A stretch of 28,142 nt of DNA from Schoenoplectus triqueter (lineage: Eukaryota > Streptophyta > Magnoliopsida > Poales > Cyperaceae), in assembly GCA_964058805.1 (NCBI GenBank), contig CAXKVV010000728.1, forward strand, positions 1 to 28,142, read 5' to 3'. Both the position numbers and the translations under genes were made by a program. This document shows, piece after piece, positions 12,201-24,200 of this stretch (position 1 is its first letter; every line of letters begins with the position of its first letter). The notes below the pieces were generated by a model. That model did not search any database, was not told the DNA's origin, and saw only the letters and a program-made list of their open reading frames with translations.

Positions 12201-15200
12201 TGTATTTGCAACCAACATCTAACCTTATTTGAGTTGCAGTCCACAATACTAGAAACTTGTATTTAGCTTGAGAAAGTCTTGTCTTAACCAACTTTATGAA
12301 CTCACACATGCTCGAGAGAGCCATGCCTTACGATCAGTGTGCAAACCAATCTTATAGTTTTGTGTTGTTTCATTTATCAAGTTTATCTTTGTTGTTACTT
12401 GGTAAGATTGCAAACACTGGGTGTGGTTTGCATGTTATAAAATTTTCAATTTATCTTGGCTGTCTTTCTACTCAATGTGAAGGTTGCCTGCGAGACCAAT
12501 GAAGAGCTCCGTGGATTGAAACCTGAACCATCTGAAGGATTTGATATAGGGAAAGTTCTCCAAATTGTGAGGAGGTCTCCTCTCTCTCCCTCTCCCCCTC
12601 TTTTTTTTTTTGAAAACTTGGATGTGACTGCCAAGGAGCGCATTAATAAAAGTTGAATTTACATCCAATGTTTCGGAATTGGGGGTACCTCATGGCCCGT
12701 TTCGTGGCCCTTATCAAGGTGCTATAACAGACCCGGAAACACAACAAAAAGATCTAAACAACAACAACCAAATGATACAACATAACAAAAGGAAAAAAAC
12801 CCACAGTCAGCCATACTAGTAGCGCGCCATCCGAAGCTCTCTCCCTTCCCCTCTTTTTTTTTTGTTGAAAACTTGGCAGCAGCTGCCAAGGTATTTTTGA
12901 AACCTGAAAACATACTCTTTCTCTTCTCAACCATTCAATCCATCCATCATCTTTCTTTCTCTGTGCCCAATTAGTTGTTATCCACCTTACTGGTAACTAT
13001 ACACACACATGACACAATCTGCTAGTGAAAAACCTGATAAAATAAATTCAAGCAGAAGAAACAAGCACTATAATGGGTTAGAGGTTTTTAGCTGATGTAC
13101 CTACCAATACATGCAGATCTTACATAATACTGTAAAGCTTATTCTTGTGTGATTTTTCTCAGAGAATTAAATAGCGATTTTGAGGCAACTAGGATTGAAG
13201 CACTGCGTTGGATTCAAAGTCTTATTTTAAAATATCAAAATGAGGTACCTTTTACTTCAAATATCCATGTTTTCGAATTTGGTACTGAGGTGTAGTGGTA
13301 TCAAGCCCGAGTGGTTCTGTCACTCTGGTCCAGTTCCTTGAACTCGTTGTTGTGTCAAAAAGAATAACAAGGCTACTGCTAGACATCATGGTGTGCGTCA
13401 TGTTATGTCAAGAGTCCTGTATGGCACCTAAGTTTTGTGTCTTGATATTGAAGGCTGTAATTCCTAGGTTGAAGTATCCATCATAGGTTTACTTGGTTTG
13501 GATCAATGTTTTAAACTGCAGATTTGAATATGCGTACTTGGCATCACATAATGCATATGCGGCATGCGGCCGCATATGTGCATTTGCGGCATGCGGCCGC
13601 ATATGTGCATTTGCATGTAGAGTCGTATATGCTGTCTTTTCAATTGATATTAGGTATTGGATTGAAATAATAATGAATAAACGTATATGGAAAAAAGTAA
13701 TAGATTTGGCGCAGTGGATAAGGCTCTGTATTTGAGCGCTGAAGGCTGGATTTGAATCCCGCTCAATGTGATTTCTGTTTTTTGCAAACAAATTTTATGG
13801 GCCGTGAGTGCTGAAGGCTGGTTTATGCGGCTTATATAATCAAATCCACATATTTTACGCCGCATATAAACTTGGCTCAGGACCTGGGCTGCATGTGCAT
13901 ATACGGGTGCATATGTGGCTGCATGGGCCACATTTTAAATCATTTGTTTGGAGTCACATCTAACTACAATTTACTCATAAACCATACAGTACTTGTTATT
14001 ACTTATTTTCTTTGAATCTGGTCTTCTGGGTTTTATATTTTTTTTCTTTTATTCTGTATAATTTTTCAGATAATAATCTACATGGACGACATCTTTAGTT
14101 CACTTTTGAATGCTCTTTCAGATCCTTCTGAACAGGTAAGTTCCTCTTTTTGAACATCTGTTCCCTTTTACATGCACCATTTTGATGGTATACTCCAACG
14201 TGTTTTTGTTGAGATATTGTATGTTTTACGGGTTTCTAGGGACCTAGAGATAAATAGGTTAAAAATCAGAGGGTTATTTGTAAGAAGACATGTAAGGCTT
14301 ATATAAGTCCAAATGATCATTATTCAAAACACATAAAATATTTTGCACTTTTCAGTTTTATTTAATATGGTATCAGAGCCAAAAACCCTAGGTTAACCCC
14401 CCTCTTCCACTGTAGCGCCGCGCGCACTGTAGCCGCCCCGATACTGTAGATGCGCGCACTGTAGCGCCGATACTGTAGCCGCGCGTACTGTAGCGCCGAC
14501 CGGTGCTAGTTGGCTGAAGAGGCCGGCGTGGGGGGCCGATGCCTCATGATACCCGAGAAGCGGGATTAATCAGGCTTGCTGACTAGTCGGCTCGAATCTT
14601 GATGACATAAATCAAGATTGAGTCAAGAAGGAGATAGGGAGTGAGTTTAAGCTGGAGTTATGGCAGAGGAAGGTAAGAATCCAATGGAGGGGGTGATGGC
14701 GAAGCTGAGCGCCACTGAGCTCCAGATGCTGATGTGAGCGTTCAGTGTGGCTGCGAGCGAGAGCACACCTAGACCCGTGCAGAGGATAGATCTTCCAGTG
14801 CTTGATAGGAAGCTTGATGGATCAGCTTCGTATTTGAGCTGGTCGCGTCGGGTGAAGTACACTCTGGAGGGTAAGGATCTGGAGGGGTACTTGACCGGGG
14901 ACAAAAATGAGCCAGCTGAGGGATCTCCAGCGAGGGCAGAGTGGAAGTCCACTCACATGACAGTATATATGTGGCTTCTGAGTTCATTGACTCCCTCTAT
15001 TGCTTCCATAGTGGATGGCATAGAGCGGGTCAAGGATGTCTGGGAGAAGCTGAAGAGAACTTATGATGGAGTGGGAAACAATTTGAGAGTGTTCCAGATT
15101 GAGAGAGAGATAGAGGCAATAGTGCAGGGAGATAGATCGATTCAGGAGTATGCCACAGATCTGGAGCGATTGTGGGCAGATTATGATCATTTCTCGTCAG

Positions 15201-18200
15201 CCGCATGTTGTAGGGATCCTGAGTGCCAGAGAGGGGCACGTGATACTCAGAGGAGGACTATGCATTTCATGAGGGGATTGAGCCCGGCATTTGAGCTGAG
15301 GTGCGCAGGGTTATTAGCACAGCCGAAGATTCCCTCACTGGAGGAGACGATCTCGGCCATGATACAGGAGGAGAGCAGGATTGGGCTCCAGTCTGGTACG
15401 GCAGGACTTCCGGGGGTGAAGTCAGCACTTGCAGTCTCCAAGTCAGGTAATACCGGGTACAGGGGCGAGACTCGGGAGTGTTACAACTGCGGTGAGGTAG
15501 GCCACCTGAAGCAGTTTTGCACTAAGCCACCGAAGGAGAGGAACTTGGGAGGAAGAGGTCAGTCTGGAGGTCGTGGCCGAGGCAGAGGTGGCCGGAGGGG
15601 TGGAAGAGGAGGCTACCTGGCACATCTGACGGTAGCACAGGAGGAGAGTGAGGAGACTGTGGTCTTTACTGAGGAGGATCAAGAGTTTCTAGAGATATTG
15701 AAGAGGAAGCAGAAAGCAGCGGGTGAAGGGAAGCGTGCGCTCGATGATGCATCCACCTCATCTTCCTCAAGGGGTAACATTGTTTCCTTTGCTCACTCAG
15801 CCTCAGGTATTGGTGATACACTTGCTCTTGCATCCATATCTACCATCAGAGCACCAGATTGGATAGTTGACTCTGGTGCGTCTCAACATGTGACTGGTGC
15901 TGCTAGGGAGTTTTATTTCTATACTCACCTAGCAGTCCCAGAAAGCATCCAGACGGCCGATGGTACGGCTCAACCGGTAATTGGTAAGGGTACCGTGCAA
16001 TGTACCAACACTTTGACCTTGTCTAATGTTTTGCATGCTCCTTCCTTTCCTGTGAATCTTTTGTCCATAAGTGCTATTATATCACAACTAAAATGTGTGG
16101 TTTTGTTTGATATTCCAAAGGTGATCTTCCAGGAGAAGGAGACCGGCAGGCGACTTGGGACTGACACATGACATAGTGGCTTGTGATACCTGGATAGGGA
16201 GAGTATGGACTCGGCTCTTTCATCCATTGTGGAGGGTACATGAGGAGTTGGAAGGAGTGTGGAGGACTTACTGCTGCTCCATCATAGGTGCTTAGGTCAC
16301 CCCTCTTTTTCTGTTTTGGGTAGGTTGTATCTGCCTTTGTTTGAAAAGGCTAATAAGGAAAAATTGTTTTGTGATACGTGTGAGTTGGGGAAACACACAA
16401 GGATTTCATATTCTAGTTCTGGGAGTAGGAGTTCTTTTGTTTTTGACTTAGTGCATTCTGATGTATGGGGGCCTTGTCCCACAACTGCTGTGAATGAATT
16501 TAGATACTTTGTTTCTTTCATTGATTGTTTTTCTCGTATGACTTGGCTTTATCTGATGAAAAATAAGAGTGATGTGTTTGCTTGTTTCAAAGACTTCCAC
16601 AAAGGGATTCAGACCCAATATGGTGCAGTTGTGAAGGTATTAAGGTCTGATAATGGGACGGAGTACACCAACAAGGCGTTTGGGGAGTACTTGTCATCTC
16701 ATGGGATACAACATCAAACTACCTGTCCATACACACCAAAGCAGAATGGGGTAGCCGAACGGAAGAACAGACATCTCCTTGAGATTACTCGGAGCATGAT
16801 GATGTCAATGAAGGTACCAAAATACTTGTGGGGGCAAGCAGTTCTGACAGCGGCCTACTTGATCAATAGGATGCCCTCGCGGATATTGGATTGAAAATCG
16901 CCGATTGAGATGTTGAAAGGCAAGAATGGGGATGTTTTGCCCCTCAAAACCTTTGGCTGTGTGTGTTTTGTACAAGATAACAGACCAAATGTGGGAAAAC
17001 TAGATCCAAGAGCGGTGAAGTGTGTGTTCGTTGGGTATTCGACTACTCAGAAAGGGTATGTGTGCTGGAGTCCGGTAGAGAGAAGATTGTTTGTTAGTAT
17101 GGATCTCACATTTAGAGAGCTTGAACCATACTACTCTCATCTAGTCGCATCGCCCTTTGGTGACTCGCTCGATACAGGAGGTATGAGGCGAGAGGGGGAG
17201 GGTGATAGTAGTAGTGAGAGAAGGATGGTGAGTGTGGGGGATATTCCTTGTCCGCTTGTGGATTCGGTTATGGTGCCGGTTGTGGAGACCGAACCGGGAA
17301 ATGATGAAACTCAGGCTCAGGGGGAGTTAAGGGTGTATACGAGAAGAAGAAAGCAGAATGAGGAAGCAGTGCCTACAGTGCCACTTGTGCCAAGTCCCTC
17401 GTCCCTGCCTCCTCCGACTCCTGAGACGCCTACACCATCCACCTCAGATTCAGTCTACACAGGTGATATGATTCCTTTTTCTCCTTCTCCTACTCCCCTA
17501 TCGATAAGGAGGACTTCTCGCAACAATGCAGGAGTTTCCCTGATCGATATGGTTTTCCACATGATATTGCTCAGTTTGTCTCTTACTCTAACATATCACC
17601 TGTGCATGGAGCATTCATTGCATCATTGGACATTGTCTCTATCTCTAAGTGTTGGCAGGTTGCCAAGGAGGATCCAAAGTGGAAAGTTGCCATACTAGAG
17701 GAACTTGAGGCCTTGGATAAGAACAAAATCTGGGAGCTCGTGTCACTACCATCAGGTAAGAAAGCGGTTGGCTGCAAATGGGTCTTCACGGTGAAGCAAA
17801 ACCCGGAGGGTCGGGTTGAGCGCTACAAAGCCCGATTGGTGGCAAAGGGGTATAGTCAGACTTATGGTATTGACTATGATGAGACATTTGCACTCGTGGT
17901 AAAGATGAGCACAGTACGGACACTGATTTCCTTGGCTGCAAATGAGGGTTGGAAGCTACACCAGCTCGATGTGAAGAATGCTAGAGGAGGTGTACATGGA
18001 GATACCATCAGGTTTTGGCACGAAACAAACGGATGGTAAGGTGTACAGGCTCAAGAAGTCACTCTACGGGCTGAAGCAGTCCCCTCAGGCCTGGTTTGAT
18101 AGATTTAGGAGAGCTATGGTAGGCATGGGGTATCGACAGACCAATGCAGACCATACAGTGTTCTTCCGACGACATGGAGGCCATATTACAGTGCTTGCAG

Positions 18201-21200
18201 TATATGTGGATGACATGATTATCTCGGGAGATGATGAGGGTGAAATTGCATTGATAAAGAAGAAATTGGGAAAGAAGTTTGAGGTGAAAGACTTGGGACA
18301 ATTGAGGTACTTCCTTGGGATTGAGATAGCTCGTGGTGCAGAGGGAATTGTCTTATCTCAGAGGAAGTATGTGCTGGATCTGCTTACAGAAACATGTATG
18401 CTGGGTTGTAGACCCGCAGTTTCTCCCATTGACCAGAAGTCCAAACTTAGTGCTGAGGCTGGAGAGCCAGTTGATAGAGAGAGATACCAAAGGATGGTTG
18501 GTCGCCTGATCTATTTGAGCCACACTCGTCCTGACATATCCTTTGCTGTGAGTGTGGTGAGTCGCTATATGCATGATCCCAGAGAGGGTCACATGGATGC
18601 TGTGTACCAGATTCTGAGGTACTTGAAAAGTGCACTTGGAAAGGGGTTGATCTTCAGGAAGAATGAACATCTGAACATTGAGGGTTATTGTGATTCAGAC
18701 TGGGCTAGTTGTTCTGATGATAGAAAGTCCACGTCTGGATATTGCATGTTTGTAGGGGACAATCTGGTCTCCTGGAAGAGTAAGAAGCAAACAGTGGTTG
18801 TGAGGTCCACAGCTGAGGCAGAATACAGGGACATGGCCCTAAGTGTGGCAGAGATGCTGTGGTTGAGAGCTCTGTTGTTGGAGCTCAAGATGGATCAAGG
18901 GACCCAAATGAAGTTGTGGTGTGATAACAAGTCAGCCATCAGCATTGCCAACAACCCAGTGCAGCATATCGAGATCGATAGGTTCTTCATCAAGGAGAAG
19001 TTGAACAGTGGACTCCTGGAGTTGGGTCATGTTTCAACTAAAGACCAGACAGCCGATTGTTTGACGAAATGACTCAATTTTTTGAATTTAGCGAGAGGAT
19101 GTGACAAGATGGGCCTAGTGGATATCTTTTGCCCATCTTGAGGGGGAGTGTTGAGATATTGTATGTTTTACGGGTTTCTAGAGACCTAGAGATAAATAGA
19201 TTAAAAATTAGGGGGTTATTTGTAAGAAGACATGTAAGGCTTATATAAGTCCAAAGGATCATTATTCAAAACACAGAAAATATTTTGCACTTTTCAGTTT
19301 TATTCAATAGTTTTATCAACCCAACTTTTAAATGCAGCATTTTTTTACCTGTCTACTGTGCTTTTTGAGCTGTTTGTCCTAGATGTAAGAAACTAGGTCG
19401 ATTGACATGGTTGAATATCTATATCCCAACCGGCCTTTTGTTGACCTGGCTTGGCCTGGAATGTGGTGGGTTAATCAAGTCTAATTTAATTATAGATTTT
19501 GTTATTGAATCCTGGCCTTATATTCAGGTTGTGTTGTTGGTACTAGAAGTGCATGCTTGTGTAGCCCAAGATACTCATCATTTCACAAATCTTGTGACCC
19601 ATCTGCTCAGCAACTTCAAATTGAACAACTCACTCTTGGAAAAGTATAGACCCTTCTTCTTTCCTTTTTTGACTTTTCTATTATGACTGTCATGATTTTC
19701 CCTCTTTATTTCTGTGACTGGTGATGTTTGTGATTCTATAGCACCCTCTATCTTAGCCTTGATTCCTGTTGTACTTGGGGTAACAGGATAAATTGACTGA
19801 AATATAGTATAGGTCATCTGGTGGATAAACAGGTTTTACAACTTCAGCTATTATTTCCTTGCACTTGATATTTCTTCTGTACCACCACCACCACCATAGG
19901 GTTTTCATGATTGCTTTTTGCTGGAACTTCTAATTCAGTCCTGTCTGTGTAACATACTTCTTTTCTATGTATTTTATCTTGCCAGTTCGGATTAGAGAAA
20001 TAATATAGAATAATTAAAGGGCTTATTCTGATTAGGAAAATTATGAATTACTTTTCCAGGAGGGGTCCTTTGGTTGTACGCCGGCTATGTGTCCTTCTTG
20101 GTGCGGAAAGGGTTTATCGTGAGTTCTCTATTATACTTGGGAATGAAAGTGACCTCGACTTTGCTGCTACTATGATTCAGGTTAGTTCCTCTCGAGCAGT
20201 TTCAGTATGGACTGGATAGCTATCTAGACACATAATTTCTGGTTGCAAATACTACCTACAACTAGCCAGAACTTCATATTGAGCCCCTATGGGAGATTAT
20301 TTTTGCAACTTATGAAAAATGAATCAAAAGATCTTAATATTACCAAACCATAATGTTTTGGGCAGTATTACATGTGCTGGCACTATAGTGGACCTGATCC
20401 GATAATTATTACGTTCATGATTCAATTTGCACAGCCAAGTTGTCCACTCCATCCAAAATGTCTCATTTTTTATCATGATTCGTAAACAACAATGATTTCA
20501 AAATATAAGTCTGTATACTTTCCTTCCAAAATATATTGTTTGTTATTAAACACTTTGATAGATTCTGGCGGTTTTTGTATCATTTCACGTGTGAAGTATA
20601 ATTTAGATTTAATATTTGATTTATGTTTTTGATTGACAATTTGATGACTTGAATTCATCCTTGATGATTTAATATTTGATTTATGTCTTTATCTCTTTAC
20701 AATAATCTTGTTTCCATAAGAATTATTCTGAGAATTTTCTCTTTATACTTTTGTAATAATTTTCAGGCTCTTAACTTAATTCTAGTGACATCAGCTGAAT
20801 TGGGTGGACTCAGATTGATTCTGAAGCAGGCTTTGATGAATTCTTCTGGCAAAGAATTGTTCTTGTCCTTATACCCTTCTTGGTGCCACTCTGCCATGGC
20901 GACTATAACCCTTTGTTTTCTTTCTCAGGTTGATTCTGTTTTAATATTTGAAGGCTATTAAGATCCAGATATTGTTTTGAAAATCACTTGTTTACATTAT
21001 TTCTCGAATGAAAAAGTTTGATATTCCATTATAACTATATAATCTATGTTATGATGCAGGATACTCCTTTTTGAATACAAATATTTATTGAATTTTTATA
21101 TCTCTGTTAGCATTTCTATGCATCTGATCTGTCCCATACCAATTCTATTGGTTGTTTTTCATTGCTCTGTTGCAATATTTAATAGTAGGAATTATGCCTT

Positions 21201-24200
21201 TGACATCTGAGCTTAATCGTACCAATACACAGAAAGTACCGAAGACACTAAGTTTGTACCATAACAATACAATTAACTGGTCCATTTGGTCACTAGAATC
21301 TTCTTCCACAAGTGGTAAGCAGCTTGTACTATGAACTACCAGATGCAATGTCTAATGTAAGTTTGTTTGTATAAACTCTTGCTCCCATTTGATTTGACTT
21401 TGCTCTTGTAATAAAAAGGCCTACCATCATGCAATGTGTAGTGTAAGTTAGTTTGCATAAACTCTTGCTCTCATTTGATTTGACTTCACTTATGTAATAA
21501 AAGGGGCTGTAATGTAAGTTTGTTTGCATAAACTCTTGTTCACATTTTATTTGACTTTACTTTTGTAATAAAAGGCATACCATCATGCAAGTTGTGTGAT
21601 ACAATCATTGAAAGAGGAGGACATAAATATAAAATTCTTGGTACACCTTGACAAGCTTATTCGCCTTCTTGAAACTCCCATATTTTCTTACCTTCGTTTG
21701 CAGGTATTTGGACCACCTTTTACATCTCAAACCCTTTCTTTAATTAATTTATTTTACCATGGTTGTATTATTTGCATTATCATTTGGTATGCTTACTCTC
21801 TTCAATGTGATATGCCATTTTTTTGGTATAAAATCATAGATGCTGGTACTTGAACCAGTCAGATACAATACATATATGGATTGTTAATTAAACCTGAACC
21901 CTTTTAGGTTTTGTCTTCTGAGAATAGAAGAAACCATCCTTATATTGATTTTTCCAGCATGATTATATTGCTTGCATTATCATTTGATTATTTTCTGCTT
22001 TTGCATGTGATATACCATCTTTTTTGGTACGAAAATTACATATGCTGGTACTTGCTAATCTGACACAGTTTCTAACTTTTTAGTTTAAGCAGATCCCTTT
22101 TGGGTTTTGAGAATTAAAGAAAAATTTTCTTTAGATACTTTGTTACTGATTTTTTAAATAGTGGTTTGAATATTTATTATTTTGCAGCTTCTTGAGCCTG
22201 AAAAACATACATGGCTCGTGAAATGTCTCTATGGTCTTCTCATGTTGCTCCCTCAGGTATTCCTGTTGTACATCTTTTGCACCTTTGTGTACTTTATTTT
22301 TTTTTTCAAGATATAACTGATCAGGCGAATCTCATATATCTTCTTTGCATATGACTTTTTGATATATAGCATTGCTGAAAGCAGCGATTATTATGTTGAA
22401 CCTTGAATAGTTGAGTGAAACAACTGAACCTGAATGGTGGAACCCTTCAATTATCCTTTGGAGAATTAATTTTTGCAGATAATGGCATGTCAAGAGGGAT
22501 TATCCATCAAAATTTATTTTCCTGTTTCTGCTAGTGCTAGAATTCTGCTCATATCAATACCTGGGGTTCTCCTTGTGTCTCTATTTGCTTCTCCCATAAC
22601 AGATTCATTTCTTTATAATTGACCCTTGCAGATACCTGGCCTATATTTAAAAATTTCAGATGGAGGCTTTATATCAAGGTCCTCTAATGAATCTTGTCTC
22701 CGTATAATTTATTCTCTTCCACCTTTCCATACTTCAATTCTTTTTATGCATCCTTGTTGTGGATATATTGTGTCCTCATCTAGCTAACTAATTAGCTAAG
22801 AAAGTCTGGAAAATCGTTTCTTTGTTGCAAGTTGTCCTAATATACGTTTCTTTTCCTATTTCTTTGATATTGCATAACTACCCTTACTGGTTGTCTGTTT
22901 CTTTGGTGTTATATCGGCATTGTCATGTTATGTATGGTAGTTGCAAATGTTCGCCCCGTGTGCTATAATCAATATCCTTATTGGTCTTCTTATTTTATTG
23001 TGTTTGTTCTGGGCTTCTTGTCTGAAATGACAGTTTGTTGATAGGTTAAACCAAGAAAAAAACAGTCATTCCATCAAAAAGTGAACAAATGTTAGCATAC
23101 TGTTCATAGTTTTACTATCCACATTTTGGTGCACAAAGAGCGAAAAAGGTAAAAAAGAAAGCAACTAAAAAACCACCGTGCTGTTTCTTTTTTAAATCTC
23201 TATACTTCGGTATCTCTGTATACTTACTCTCTTTTTCTCTCTGATATTTAGCAAAGCTCAGCTTTCAAGATCTTGCGGACCCGACTGAAGACGGTTCCTT
23301 CATCACGTTTGTCAGATGCCATGACTTGGGTATCGCCATCCCCACATGATATCTCCCTAAGAACAGAATACGGCAATGGTAACCCAGAACAAGATGCCGC
23401 TTCTGTTTACAAGTCGATTGATTTTCCAGCCCGGCTCGACCAGTTTGTGCGAACACAGGAGAAGCACCGTGAGTTTGCCAAGTCAAAGCCACCACCAATT
23501 TTGAACTCTCCTTCTGGTCCAGGTCCAGGTACTGGTACACACTCAGATACAGGACTGAGTTCATCAAGTTCATTTAATCAGGTATGGACTTGTGCAATTT
23601 GCTGTGTATTTTTAACAGTGCAAAATACATTAGGACACCTTGAATTCCATTCTTACCTTTTTATTTATAGAATTTCTCAAAATTCCCATCTGAATTCTTT
23701 ATTAGTTTGAGTTTCCGGGAGTGGATATATGGAAGATGCTATAAAACTCTGGAGAGGTTTTGGAAGATGTTGCTCATGTTTCTAGATTTGGCTATGATTT
23801 TTCACTTATCTTAGGAACCATAGTAGGTTTCAAATAGGTGCTCCAGTATGAACTTTTACTATTATGGGTTGTTTCTGGTTGCTGGACCTTTCTTTTCATA
23901 TTGGTTCTAGGTTACAAAATCATTAAGACGAAAGATAATCAAGACTCCCTATACACCCTCCCAAAATAAATAAAGAAAAAAGATACAAATTAAATCTTAT
24001 CTCCTGCAGAAATTACTATTATGATAATATATAAACAAACTATTTTAGGAAAAAGAACATACAACTATCTTTTATTGGGAGAGTGAACCTTGAAAATTTG
24101 ATATCTAGGGCAATGAATTATTCTGTACATTGTTTTGTTGTTGAACTAAAATGTTGTAAGCTGACTAATGTTGGGACAAATTACAACTTTTGCAATGAAA

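Larger units (their letters stand above)
14207..19309 (+). mobile_element. Ty1/copia LTR retrotransposon in VAC14 intron 13 (5103 bp, sense)
   Basis: Two 161-bp LTRs bound an internal region with the copia order gag, protease, integrase, reverse transcriptase, RNase H. The element is flanked by a perfect 5-bp target duplication, GTTTT, at 14202-14206 and 19310-19314. A primer binding site matching the initiator-Met tRNA 3' end directly follows the 5' LTR, and a polypurine tract directly precedes the 3' LTR. Each LTR begins TGTTGA and ends in CAATA or TAATA, so the usual terminal CA has become TA in both. The element is full length but coding-dead: five in-frame TGA codons and two frame disruptions break gag-pol. 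It lies in the same orientation as VAC14. Confidence 0.97.

Noticed and set aside
13701..13775. Functional tRNA gene
   Set aside because: A and B boxes are present, but the acceptor and T stems do not pair.
14647..15682. Minus-strand open frames opposite copia gag
   Set aside because: They overlap the plus-strand gag with its zinc knuckle and are composition shadows.
20605..20695. Direct repeat of GATTTAATATTTGATTTATG in intron 15
   Set aside because: Only about 20 bp in AT-rich sequence; not enough to call an element.
23273..23710. 145-codon open frame as a separate gene
   Set aside because: It is VAC14 exon 19 read on into intron 19.
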